Below, piece by piece: positions 1 through 7,462 of a stretch of 13,134 bases of DNA. A program made the position numbers and the translations under genes. Location: NCBI RefSeq assembly GCF_047971885.1, contig NZ_JBKEAE010000202.1, positions 1 to 13,134 on the forward strand, written 5' to 3'. This DNA comes from Tropicimonas sp047971885. GTDB lineage: Bacteria > Pseudomonadota > Alphaproteobacteria > Rhodobacterales > Rhodobacteraceae. Under the pieces are notes generated by a model. The model made no database searches. It worked only from the letters and a program-made list of their open reading frames with translations, and was not told where the DNA came from. Numbering within the stretch: the first letter of the stretch is position 1; the number at the start of each line of letters is the position of its first letter.

Positions 1-3000
1 GCGGCGGTGGGCGCCGTCGACCGCACGGCGCCGGTCTCGGCGTCGATCAGCCGGACCGTGACGCCCGCCGCGCCCGCTTCGCCCGTCTCGCCGGCGCCGT
101 GTCCGTGCGCGTCGTACCAGACGGTATCGCCCAGCGAGGCGGTTCCGGTATCGAGGCTGACAAGCCCGGCATCGACATTGCGCTGATGCTCGCCTTCCAG
201 CAGGCTGATCATCCCGGTCCGGCCGGTGACGGTGTCGGCATCCGAATCGCTGTTGACATCCTCGGGTGCGTCCGGGGTCCGGGTGGTGAAGGTATAGCCG
301 CCGGGCGCAACGAACTCGACGAAATAGTCGCCTTCCATGAGATCGTCGAACAGGTAGTTGCCGTTCGCGTCGGTTGTCATCGTCGCGACCAGCGCGCCGG
401 AAACGGCATCGATCAGGTTGACCGTGACACCGGCCGCGCCGGACTCGCCGTTGTTCATGAGGCCGTCCCTGTTGCTGTCGTACCAGACGGTATCGCCCAG
501 CGAGGGCTTGTCGCAGATCTCGATGCGAAGGTTCTCGCGCGCCGGCTTGCAGGTCGGATCGTCGGTGATGCGCACCAGCGTCACCTCGTAGACGTTATCG
601 CCGTCGATGTCGGCCGGATTCTCGAAATCCGGCGCGTCGACGAAGGAAACCCTCCCCTCGGCATCGACGGTGAACAGCGCCGCGTCGTCTCCTTCGAGGC
701 GGTAGGTCACGTTGCCGGCCGCTTCGAAATCCTGCGACACGGTCGAGCGGATCAGTTCGCGGCCATCGGCATCGGTTGTGGTCGTCACGGTGCCCGAAAC
801 TGCGCTGATGCTGTAGCTGTCGAGCGACCGGATCTCGCCGTCTTCGACCACCGCGTCGCCATCGTCGACCCAGAGCGCCAGACCGTCGAGTTCGGCGCCC
901 GAGATCGTGCCGTCGCCGTCGGTATCGAACAGCGCGCGCAGCTTGTCGTAGCCGTCGGTATAGGTGCCGTTGTCGTCGCCGAAGAGGCGCGAGCCGTCCA
1001 TGTCGGTGGCGGCGTTGCCGTCGCGGTTGTCGATCAGGATGCCGTCGCCGTTTCCGTCGAACCATTCGATGCGCTCGGCCACGCCATCGGCGTTCATGTC
1101 GAAATGGACGGTCTCGCCCAGGTTCAGGCCCGACTTGTCCGCAGACGTACTTTCGCCGGTCACACCGATCACGCCGTCACGGTTCAGGTCGAGCGCAATC
1201 GGCGTGGTCACCACGGTGGCGACACGCGCGCAGGCTTCGCGCAGGTCGTTGTTGTAGATGCCCTCGATTTCCAGGCCGAAGACGTAGCTGCGCGTGCCGA
1301 CATCCGTGCCGACATAGAAGGCCTCGGACTGGGTCTGGCCCGCCTTGATGGTGACCTCCATGACCTGGGCGCGGGAGGCATCGATCTCGCTTTGCTGGTC
1401 GGTGAGGTAGGCCGCGCCGGCAACCGCAATGGGCTTGGACCCCGAATAGACGATCTTGTCGGGGTCGATCGTTATCGCGACCGTGAACGTCAGATCGTAG
1501 GGGGCGGGTTCCCTGAGGAAGACGTGATAGGGCACCGCCTCGGTCGTGGCCTTGGGCCATTCCTGCGCCTGATCCTCGAAGAAGCTCTCGCGCCCGATCC
1601 GGGCACAGAGCGGATTCGCGACCATGAAATAGACATCCTCGCTCATCAGGCCGCAGTTGGTGTTGAAGTCCTTCACCAGTGTCGTGTTCTCGCAAACCGT
1701 CAGTTCGGTGAAGCTCTCGCGCCCGATGGCGCCCTGCTCCACCCCTTCGGTCGTTTCGCCGGCGGACACCGTGACCACCGCGCTCGCCTTCATCGGCTCG
1801 CCGTCAGGGCCCGTTCCGTCGGTCGAGGCGAAGTGCAGGGTCAGTGAGCCACCCTTTTCGGATGCCTCCCGGCCGACGAAACCGACACGATAGTCGCCGG
1901 CGTCGACACCTTCGAAAACGAAGTTGCCCCCGGCATCGGTGACGGCGGTCACATACTCGCCCTTGCTGTCGGTGACGAAGCTCTGATCAGTATTCAGCAG
2001 ATATACCGTCTGACCGCCGATCCCGCCTTCGCCGGTGTCGTGCGCACCGTCCTGATCGCCATCGTAGTAGAAATTGCCGAAAAGGCGGCCCCCGGTTTCA
2101 GCGGTCTGGACCTGACGCACCGAAACGTTGTCGAGCATGGCGCCAAAGCCGTCGTCCGTGTACTCGCCTTCGACGAACGAGATCGTATGGGTTCCGGCAT
2201 CGAGGTCGAGGTCGAACGTACGGTGCTGAAAGCCCTGCGTGAACTCGTCATTCACGCCCGAACCGGTCAGCTGCACGATTTCGCCATCGACATAGACGAA
2301 GAAGGCGTTTGAATATCCCGCCTGAGCGGCGGTCAGGCCAAGACCGGGCAGCGACCGCACGCCGTAGTCGTAGGAGATCTGGTAGGTGCCGGCCTCGGTC
2401 ACGGTGAAGGTCTGCTGGATACCGTCGCGGGTGCCGGCGGCGTTGTCGATCTCGACGATGGAATTGCCCACCGTGTTGCCGGTGTTGTAATCGCCGGTCT
2501 GCACCCCGATCCTGCCGCCGTGGACCGACTGCCAGCCGGTGATGGCGGAATAGGTGAAAGAGCCGACAGTGCCGGCGTTCTGGTGGGTTTCGAAGCTGCC
2601 GTTGACGATGAGTTCGGCGCCCAGGTCGCGATCCGAGGTGTCGGGCAGCAGGCTCAGCCGTGACGAGCCGGCGACCGGTGGCAGGGCGGTGTCGTCTGTC
2701 CCGGTATCTGCTTCGGATGCGCTTGTGCTTTCACCGCCATCCATTGCCAGATCGTACCCGGTGAACGCCGGCCTCACGACGGCACCCTGCCCGGTATCGT
2801 CCGCGCCGGTTGTGGCGATTACGCCGCTTTCGTCGGCGGCCCAATAATCCGCGTCGGCGGTTTCTTCTGCCGGTTCTTCCGCGCCGCTGGCTCCGACGAT
2901 GAGGGTCGGCTCGCCGGATTGCGGGGTTGCATCCATGGCCGCGATTGCCGGGCTCTCGCCGCCGGCCGGCTTTTCGCCGGCTTCCGCTGCGGGAACGTCC

Positions 3001-3464
3001 GGAGACGCGGCGGACGGATATCCATCCGCTTGGCTCGGGGTTTCGCCGGAATCGACCGCCGTTTCATCGGCAGGGTCCGACGGGTCGACCAGGCCGGAAG
3101 TGTCGGTGTCGGCCGCGGTGGCCTCCGGCGCGTCGGCGGATTCTGTCACCTGAACGGCCAGTTGTCGGAAAGCCTCGTTGCCCGCTTCGTCGCTGACGCG
3201 AATGACAAGGTCGTAAGCGCCGCCACTTTCGGCCACCGGGGAAATGCCGAGAACCCCGGTTTCGGGATCGATTGTAAACAGATCGGCGTCAATGCCGCCG
3301 GTTATTTCAAAGAATCTGCGACGGCCTTCTCCATCGATCATTTGAAAATCGAACAGCTCTTTGCTGCCACGATCGACTGAAAGAAGGCCGTCACCCAGAA
3401 GCGCGTTCAAATAATTGTCAAGATTCGTTTCGAGGTAATTCGTTTGGGAAATAATACCGGGCAT
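1..3464 (-). CDS. Very large exported mosaic surface protein (SdrD B-like repeats, calcium loops), 3' end outside window
   Basis: The reading frame from ATG at 3464 stays open for 1154 codons to the window edge, so the C-terminus is missing. AGGA lies 8 bases before the ATG. Residues 1-30 contain no Sec-type hydrophobic segment, so type I secretion is my inference; the C-terminal signal would lie outside the window. Seen in order: a cadherin-like segment (about 35-110, with DADLFTIDPETGVLGIS); an Ala/Glu/Asp/Pro-rich linker (110-275); an NGSFE-type lectin-like domain (282-452); a first SdrD B-like domain (458-533); an unassigned Cys-containing segment (580-755); a segment opening with TPIALDLNRDGVIG and carrying many DxDGDG loops (754-885), of the kind found in RTX-type proteins; a cadherin-like stretch (905-985); and SdrD B-like units from 987 and 1109, each starting with SLGDTVWYD. 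The Asp-rich loops imply calcium binding. It is probably an adhesin or matrix protein. The first 60 or so codons are AT-richer than the rest. Confidence 0.85.
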   Translation of the reverse strand, partial: MPGIISQTNYLETNLDNYLNALLGDGLLSVDRGSKELFDFQMIDGEGRRRFFEITGGIDADLFTIDPETGVLGISPVAESGGAYDLVIRVSDEAGNEAFRQLAVQVTESADAPEATAADTDTSGLVDPSDPADETAVDSGETPSQADGYPSAASPDVPAAEAGEKPAGGESPAIAAMDATPQSGEPTLIVGASGAEEPAEETADADYWAADESGVIATTGADDTGQGAVVRPAFTGYDLAMDGGESTSASEADTGTDDTALPPVAGSSRLSLLPDTSDRDLGAELIVNGSFETHQNAGTVGSFTYSAITGWQSVHGGRIGVQTGDYNTGNTVGNSIVEIDNAAGTRDGIQQTFTVTEAGTYQISYDYGVRSLPGLGLTAAQAGYSNAFFVYVDGEIVQLTGSGVNDEFTQGFQHRTFDLDLDAGTHTISFVEGEYTDDGFGAMLDNVSVRQVQTAETGGRLFGNFYYDGDQDGAHDTGEGGIGGQTVYLLNTDQSFVTDSKGEYVTAVTDAGGNFVFEGVDAGDYRVGFVGREASEKGGSLTLHFASTDGTGPDGEPMKASAVVTVSAGETTEGVEQGAIGRESFTELTVCENTTLVKDFNTNCGLMSEDVYFMVANPLCARIGRESFFEDQAQEWPKATTEAVPYHVFLREPAPYDLTFTVAITIDPDKIVYSGSKPIAVAGAAYLTDQQSEIDASRAQVMEVTIKAGQTQSEAFYVGTDVGTRSYVFGLEIEGIYNNDLREACARVATVVTTPIALDLNRDGVIGVTGESTSADKSGLNLGETVHFDMNADGVAERIEWFDGNGDGILIDNRDGNAATDMDGSRLFGDDNGTYTDGYDKLRALFDTDGDGTISGAELDGLALWVDDGDAVVEDGEIRSLDSYSISAVSGTVTTTTDADGRELIRSTVSQDFEAAGNVTYRLEGDDAALFTVDAEGRVSFVDAPDFENPADIDGDNVYEVTLVRITDDPTCKPARENLRIEICDKPSLGDTVWYDSNRDGLMNNGESGAAGVTVNLIDAVSGALVATMTTDANGNYLFDDLMEGDYFVEFVAPGGYTFTTRTPDAPEDVNSDSDADTVTGRTGMISLLEGEHQRNVDAGLVSLDTGTASLGDTVWYDAHGHGAGETGEAGAAGVTVRLIDAETGAVRSTAPTA
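111..505 (-). repeat. 29-bp direct repeat marking tandem SdrD B-like units
   Basis: Bases 111-139 and 477-505 are identical over 29 bp and lie 366 bp (122 codons) apart. They encode the start of two successive SdrD B-like units (SLGDTVWYD). The spacing gives the repeat period, and the array runs off the left edge of the window. Confidence 0.85.
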
Positions 3465-3669
3465 GACTCTTTTCCTACTGGTCCAGCACCAACGCGGTTA
3501 CTCGGGATTTTTCGAATTGCGCTAACGCGCCGGAGCCACGGGCTCCCTCCGGTGATGCAAAGTGTTTGATTACAAGTGTTCTAAAATCTCAATCAGTACA
3601 ACTTAATAACGATACCTTGGTTAACTGGCCAACGGTGCGGTGGAGGCTGCAACCCGGGGTTTCCGACCG

Positions 3670-3692
3670 TGCCGGAGAAATGTCTCCGGGCA
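3670..3692. repeat. Hairpin-forming inverted repeat in the leader of the surface-protein gene
   Basis: CCGGAGA (3672-3678) pairs with TCTCCGG (3683-3689) across an AATG loop. The stem extends on both sides if one extra G is bulged out. It lies about 210 bases upstream of the ATG at 3464. No T-run follows on either strand, so it is not a canonical intrinsic terminator; it could be a leader structure or chance. Confidence 0.4.
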
Positions 3693-3754
3693 GCAATGCG
3701 GGGTAATCCGTGCGATCCTGGCCCTGGGTCCGCTCTCAACTGGTCCATGATTAA

Positions 3755-3767
3755 GGTAATATTTACC
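3755..3767. promoter_or_regulatory. Operator-like palindrome GGTAA-TAT-TTACC
   Basis: A perfect 5-bp inverted repeat with a 3-base centre sits in an AT-rich patch. The length and form fit a dimeric regulator site, but no cognate regulator can be assigned and 5-bp arms can arise by chance. Confidence 0.25.
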
Positions 3768-3811
3768 AATTGCTCAAGTAGGGGAAACCATGCCCATGCC
3801 GGCTATCGCCA

Positions 3812-3831
3812 AAGTTGTAAAAGCACAACTT
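3812..3831. repeat. Inverted repeat AAGTTGT / ACAACTT
   Basis: Two perfect 7-bp arms are separated by AAAAGC. The right arm is part of the ACAACTTAAT element that recurs at 3598-3607. The site lies about 120 bases beyond the stop of the operon ending at 3953, so it could be a weak transcript-end structure or a regulator site. It has no GC-rich stem or T-run. Confidence 0.3.
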
Positions 3832-3952
3832 AATGGCATAAATTCCGCAATTCCGGGAATGCAAGACATAACGAAATGTTCTGCCCGTGCAGATGAGGAC
3901 CGGCGCTTCCGCCTTTCCGTTCGCCGGGCGATTTTTTTGGGCGCGGCGCCGG

Positions 3953-5047
3953 TCAGAGATCGGCGATCGAAATGGCCTTTCCCGACCGGGCCGACCGTTC
4001 GGCGGCAACGCCGACCAGAACCGACCACAGCCCGTCTTCCGCGCCGACCTCGGCCTTTCCGCGCCCGCTGCGGACCAGTTCGGCAAAGCGCCGGTGCTGG
4101 AAGAAGGTCGCGCCGTGATGATCGCCGGCCGCCAGCAGGGCGGGATCGACGGCGATCTCCTCGACGGTTTCGGCCCGCGTGGCGCGGTCGGACAGAACGA
4201 ACTGCGCCTCGGGGATGCGCCCATCGGGGGCAAAGCGCTGCGGGCCCGGCACGCGGATCCCGGCTTGCCCCTCAGGACCGGTGAGCGAAATGATCTCCTG
4301 CCAGCGCGATCCTTCGGCGAACATGCACAGGTCGAGCATGCCACGCGCACCGTTGGCGAAATCGACGATGACGAAGGCATTGTCGAGAATGTCGGGGGCC
4401 GCCCCGTCGTATAGCTCGTCGAGGTGGTTGGCATCGCTCCCCCCCGAGGCACAGACCCGCACCGGATCGCTTTTCAGCATCAGCCGCATCAGATCCCAGA
4501 AATGGCAACACTTCTCGACCAGGGTGCCGCCGGTGCGGCGGGAAAAGCGGTTCCACGCATTGACCTTGGGCAGGAACGGGAAGCGGTGTTCGCGCACCGA
4601 CATCATGACCGGCACGCCGATTGTGCCCTTGTCGAGTTCGGCCAGCAGCCGCTGCGCCGGCGGCATGTAGCGGTATTCCATCGCGATCCACAGCGGGGCG
4701 GTCCGCGCATCCTGCAAGGCGACGATGCGGCGGCAATCGGCAACGGTGGTGCACATCGGCTTTTCGCACAGGATCGGCTTGTTGTGCGGCATTGCTCCGA
4801 TCAGGGTCACATAGTGGATGTCGTTGGGCGAGGCGATGACATAGGCGTCGCACAGATCGGCGGCAAGCAGGTCGCGCCAGTCGGCGAAAACCGTCGCCGT
4901 ACCCCCCTGAAGCGCCAGCGCCCGGTGCCGCATGGAGTCGTCCGGGTCGGCGATGGCGGCGATCCCGATTCCGTCGATCAGTGCGATGTTGCGGATGTGC
5001 TCCTGTCCCATCATGCCGGAACCGATCAATCCGTAGCGTATCATCAT
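3953..5047 (-). CDS. Gfo/Idh/MocA-family NAD(P)-binding protein (sugar dehydrogenase or NAD-dependent glycosidase)
   Basis: The protein has 364 residues from ATG 5047, or 363 from the adjacent ATG at 5044. The N-terminal Rossmann fold shows YGLIGSGMMG (residues 5-14) and an acidic residue ending the second strand (IAD, about 32-34). The family EKP motif is at 95-97 (CEKPM). The C-terminal substrate domain has GGTLVEKCCHFWD (173-185), where H182 matches the usual catalytic His and E178 sits where many members have Asp. Family members are mostly NAD(P)-dependent sugar or inositol dehydrogenases, but GH109 and GH188 members use NAD to hydrolyse glycosides by transient oxidation. It is the last gene of the operon, and its start overlaps the isomerase stop (ATGA), so translation is probably coupled. 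Fold and family are secure; reaction and substrate are not known. Confidence 0.9.
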   Translation of the reverse strand: MMIRYGLIGSGMMGQEHIRNIALIDGIGIAAIADPDDSMRHRALALQGGTATVFADWRDLLAADLCDAYVIASPNDIHYVTLIGAMPHNKPILCEKPMCTTVADCRRIVALQDARTAPLWIAMEYRYMPPAQRLLAELDKGTIGVPVMMSVREHRFPFLPKVNAWNRFSRRTGGTLVEKCCHFWDLMRLMLKSDPVRVCASGGSDANHLDELYDGAAPDILDNAFVIVDFANGARGMLDLCMFAEGSRWQEIISLTGPEGQAGIRVPGPQRFAPDGRIPEAQFVLSDRATRAETVEEIAVDPALLAAGDHHGATFFQHRRFAELVRSGRGKAEVGAEDGLWSVLVGVAAERSARSGKAISIADL

Positions 5048-6426
5048 GCAAGCTCCAGCACGGGAAGATCCAGCGCCGCCGCCACATCGGCCAGCGCGCG
5101 GGTATGATCGCCATAGGCGATGGCCAGATGGTGTTCGACACCGCCGCCGATCAGCGCCGGCAGAACCCGGGCCACCGGCCGGTCGAAGCGCAGCACGCCC
5201 GAGGTGCCGCTGAAAGCCATCGGCCGGTCGAGCATCTCGGCACCGGCCAGCACCATGCGCGGCGTATCGAACGCCTGTGAGATGCGCATCAGCGTCACCC
5301 TGCCCGGCTTCAGCGGAAACTGGTAGAGCAGCGGCATGCGCCGGTTGGAATGTACCGTCGCCTCGGGCGCGAAACCGGGGGCGCACATCGAAACCGGCGC
5401 CTGGCCGCAATGCCAGACCACCGCACTGTCGTCCCGCCGGTCCATGTCCACCAGATCGGTCAGAAAGACCGGGGTGCGCGCCACCTCCTGCAGGATCATC
5501 TGGCTCAGCGCGCCATAGACATCGGCCTCGCAGGCGCAGGGCACGCGATCCTCGCCCATCATCGAGACCGGGCCGCAGGCGGCGCCGCCGTATCCGGTGA
5601 AGGTTTCGGGCCAGCAGCGGAGGGCAAAGGCGCTGTAGCCGCCGCCCGCTCTCAGCCTGTCGAGCGCCGGCTTGAGCCGCAGCGACCGGGCAAGCTGGGT
5701 CTGGTTCACCGATCCTGTTCCGGCCAGTTCGGTATCCGCCCGGTCGCGTGCCGGTTGCAGGTCCGCCTCCGGAACCTGGCGGGCCAGGGTGAACAGGGTG
5801 TCGAGCGGAATCTCATCGACGACAACGCCGGCAAGCGCATGGATCTGCCGGGGATCGCAGGCGCAGGTGTCGAACCCCTCGGGGGGCTCGCCGATGCGCC
5901 CGATCCGTCGCCCGGCGATGGCGTGACGGATGGCCACCGCCGCGCCGGTGGCCGTTCCGGTCCTCCGGCCGTCGCGCCGGCCGGCACGGCAGGTGCCGTC
6001 CAGCAATCCGGCCAGCTCGGGCTCCGGCATTTCTTCCGGAGTACCGAAGGCCCAGGCGAAGCCGGCGCCCCGGCGCGACAGGGCGTGGCTGGCAAGGTTC
6101 AGGCCGCAAAAGGCGTTCAGCCGCAGCCGGCCGCCAAGACGGGGCTCGGGGATGGCCCAGATCGACAGGTTCAGGCCGGTTTCCGCCGCTTCAACCGTCA
6201 TCGCCGCGTCGGTGAAGGTGACCTGCAACACCAGCAGCCGCCCGACCCCGGCGTCGCAATGGGCCCGCAGCGCGCCGCGTGCCTGAGCGGCATCGAGAAG
6301 AAGCTCGCGCGGGCCGGTAAAGGCATGGCCGCTCCGCTCCAGCCGGGCAAGCATGGCGCCCAGCATCTCCTCGGCATAGGCGACATCGAAGGTCGGGCGG
6401 GCGAGCGGCAGGAGTCCAATCCGCAT
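5044..6426 (-). CDS. L-fucose/L-arabinose isomerase-like sugar isomerase
   Basis: This 460-residue protein is cytoplasmic with no signal peptide. The C-terminal half carries features of the FucI/AraA isomerase fold: CWPETFTGYG (271-280, E274), PCACEADVYGAL (296-307, E300), VVWHCGQAP (336-344, H339) and GGGVEHHLAIAYGDH (427-441). The conserved Glu and His residues probably bind the divalent metal. These enzymes interconvert aldoses and ketoses. In this operon it follows a PfkB kinase and a LacD-type aldolase, so it most likely forms the ketose that the kinase phosphorylates. The start ATG is 9 bases after the aldolase stop, with GAGG overlapping that stop. Sulfoquinovose isomerases of the Bacillus/Arthrobacter pathways are, as I recall, also of this fold. 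The substrate cannot be read from sequence alone. Confidence 0.85.
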   Translation of the reverse strand: MRIGLLPLARPTFDVAYAEEMLGAMLARLERSGHAFTGPRELLLDAAQARGALRAHCDAGVGRLLVLQVTFTDAAMTVEAAETGLNLSIWAIPEPRLGGRLRLNAFCGLNLASHALSRRGAGFAWAFGTPEEMPEPELAGLLDGTCRAGRRDGRRTGTATGAAVAIRHAIAGRRIGRIGEPPEGFDTCACDPRQIHALAGVVVDEIPLDTLFTLARQVPEADLQPARDRADTELAGTGSVNQTQLARSLRLKPALDRLRAGGGYSAFALRCWPETFTGYGGAACGPVSMMGEDRVPCACEADVYGALSQMILQEVARTPVFLTDLVDMDRRDDSAVVWHCGQAPVSMCAPGFAPEATVHSNRRMPLLYQFPLKPGRVTLMRISQAFDTPRMVLAGAEMLDRPMAFSGTSGVLRFDRPVARVLPALIGGGVEHHLAIAYGDHTRALADVAAALDLPVLELA

Positions 6427-6435
6427 GGCGCCGCC

Positions 6436-7461
6436 TCAGATACCGCAATAACCGTGGCGGAAGCCGGCATCGGCGGGGCTGAACCGTGCGCCTGCCGGGC
6501 CGAAGACGGGATGGCGGCGCCAGTCCAGCGCCGCGCGTTCGGCAAGGGCCGCGATCTCGGCCAGATAGAGGCGCGACGCTCCGGCCAGTTCGGACTGTAT
6601 CGTCGCCCAGTCGGGATAGTGGCGGAATGCGTCGAGCCAGATCGCGCGGCCGGCCAGAAAGCCCGAGGCGCCGGCGCGGAACGCATGTTCCAGAACCTTG
6701 CGGAACTCCGCCTTGCCCGCCCCGGCCGACAGCATCACCCACGGGCGCCCGGCCAGCCGGCCCATCTGGTCGAACAGCGCCTGCACGCCGGCCGAGCCGT
6801 CGGCGTTGGCCGCGTTCACCGGGCTTTCCAGCTTGAAGACATCGACGCCATAGGCGGGGCGGGCGAATTCCTCGATCGAGGCCAGCACGTGATCGGCCCG
6901 CTTGCCGGCCATCTCGACATATTCCCGGGTCCGGTTCCTGTCGGAGTCGAGCGGATAGACCAGCAGTTCGAGCAGGAACGGGATATCGAAGCGGGCGCAA
7001 TCCTCCCCGACACGTTTGACGTAATCCTGCTGGGCGGTGCGGACCTCTGCCGAAGCGTCGGGCCGGTACCATGCCAGCACCTTGACCGCATCGCCGCCCA
7101 TGCGCCTGATCTTCGCGACCGACCAGTCGTCGATGCTGGCCGAAAGCCGGCCCCCCGGCGTTTCGCGGAAAATCGAATCCTCGAGCGTCACGATCAGGCC
7201 CCTGGTCGGCGACAGCCGGTCGAGCGCATGGGGTATGGCGTAATGCGGATCGAGCAGCATCGCGGTGCTCTGTGCCTGCAGTTCGGCGACCAGCATTCCC
7301 TTGAACCGGGCAACCTCCTCCCATGGGGCCTCGGATACGCCGAGACAGCGGGCGATCGGGTCCTTGATCGGCGGGCGCTGGTCGACCGCGGTCATCTTGA
7401 AGATGCCGCTCTCGTCGGCCATCCGCCTGAGGCCCCAAAGCTTGCCGGGGGTCGGTTCCAT
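6436..7461 (-). CDS. Class I aldolase, LacD (tagatose 1,6-bisphosphate aldolase) family
   Basis: The 341 residues match the LacD TIM-barrel pattern along most of their length: AVDQRPP (25-31), LLDPHYAIP (69-77), GGDAVKVLAWY (122-132), DIPFLLELLVYP (159-170), GVDVFKLESPVN (205-216), WVMLSAGA (241-248) and SGFLAGRAIW (266-275). By comparison with LacD, K210 in FKLES is the Schiff-base lysine and K127 the second active-site lysine. SAGA and the GRA region form the phosphate site. The family splits ketose phosphates into dihydroxyacetone phosphate plus an aldehyde. E. coli YihT (sulfofructose phosphate aldolase) is a shorter member; this one is nearer LacD in length. The start ATG lies 1 base after the kinase stop and has a strong AAGGAG. 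Family is certain, substrate inferred. Confidence 0.92.
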   Translation of the reverse strand: MEPTPGKLWGLRRMADESGIFKMTAVDQRPPIKDPIARCLGVSEAPWEEVARFKGMLVAELQAQSTAMLLDPHYAIPHALDRLSPTRGLIVTLEDSIFRETPGGRLSASIDDWSVAKIRRMGGDAVKVLAWYRPDASAEVRTAQQDYVKRVGEDCARFDIPFLLELLVYPLDSDRNRTREYVEMAGKRADHVLASIEEFARPAYGVDVFKLESPVNAANADGSAGVQALFDQMGRLAGRPWVMLSAGAGKAEFRKVLEHAFRAGASGFLAGRAIWLDAFRHYPDWATIQSELAGASRLYLAEIAALAERAALDWRRHPVFGPAGARFSPADAGFRHGYCGI

Positions 7462-7462
7462 G

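Larger units (their letters stand above)
3465..3952. other. 488-base non-coding region between the surface-protein gene and the catabolic operon
   Basis: No gene is supported here. The stretch is clearly AT-richer than its surroundings, mainly at 3560-3625 and 3748-3900. It should hold the promoter and 5' leader of the surface-protein gene (start 3464, minus strand) and the end of the transcript from the operon finishing at 3953. I could not find a convincing -35/-10 pair on the minus strand. Small symmetric elements lie at 3532-3546 (GGAGCC-ACG-GGCTCC), 3670-3692, 3755-3767, 3812-3831 and 3850-3860. Two short direct repeats are present: ACAACTTAAT at 3598-3607 and 3825-3834, and ACTGGTCCA at 3477-3485 and 3739-3747. 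Confidence 0.7.

Noticed and set aside
99..1847. Long plus-strand open frame (582 codons) antisense to the surface-protein gene
   Set aside because: It is a GC-bias shadow of the minus-strand gene: it lacks recognisable domains, while the minus strand gives clear SdrD B-like and calcium-loop sequence across the whole stretch.
3932..3938. Run of seven T on the plus strand as an intrinsic terminator for the catabolic operon
   Set aside because: The operon is on the minus strand, where this reads as seven A, and no stable stem directly precedes the T-run on the plus strand.
3790..4284. Small plus-strand ORF beginning MPMPAIAKVVKAQLNG with a plausible AGGGGA ribosome site
   Set aside because: Two thirds of it is antisense to the Gfo/Idh/MocA gene, and the later part is Arg/Pro-rich shadow sequence. 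A short leader peptide at 3790-3950 cannot be excluded but has no support beyond the ribosome site.
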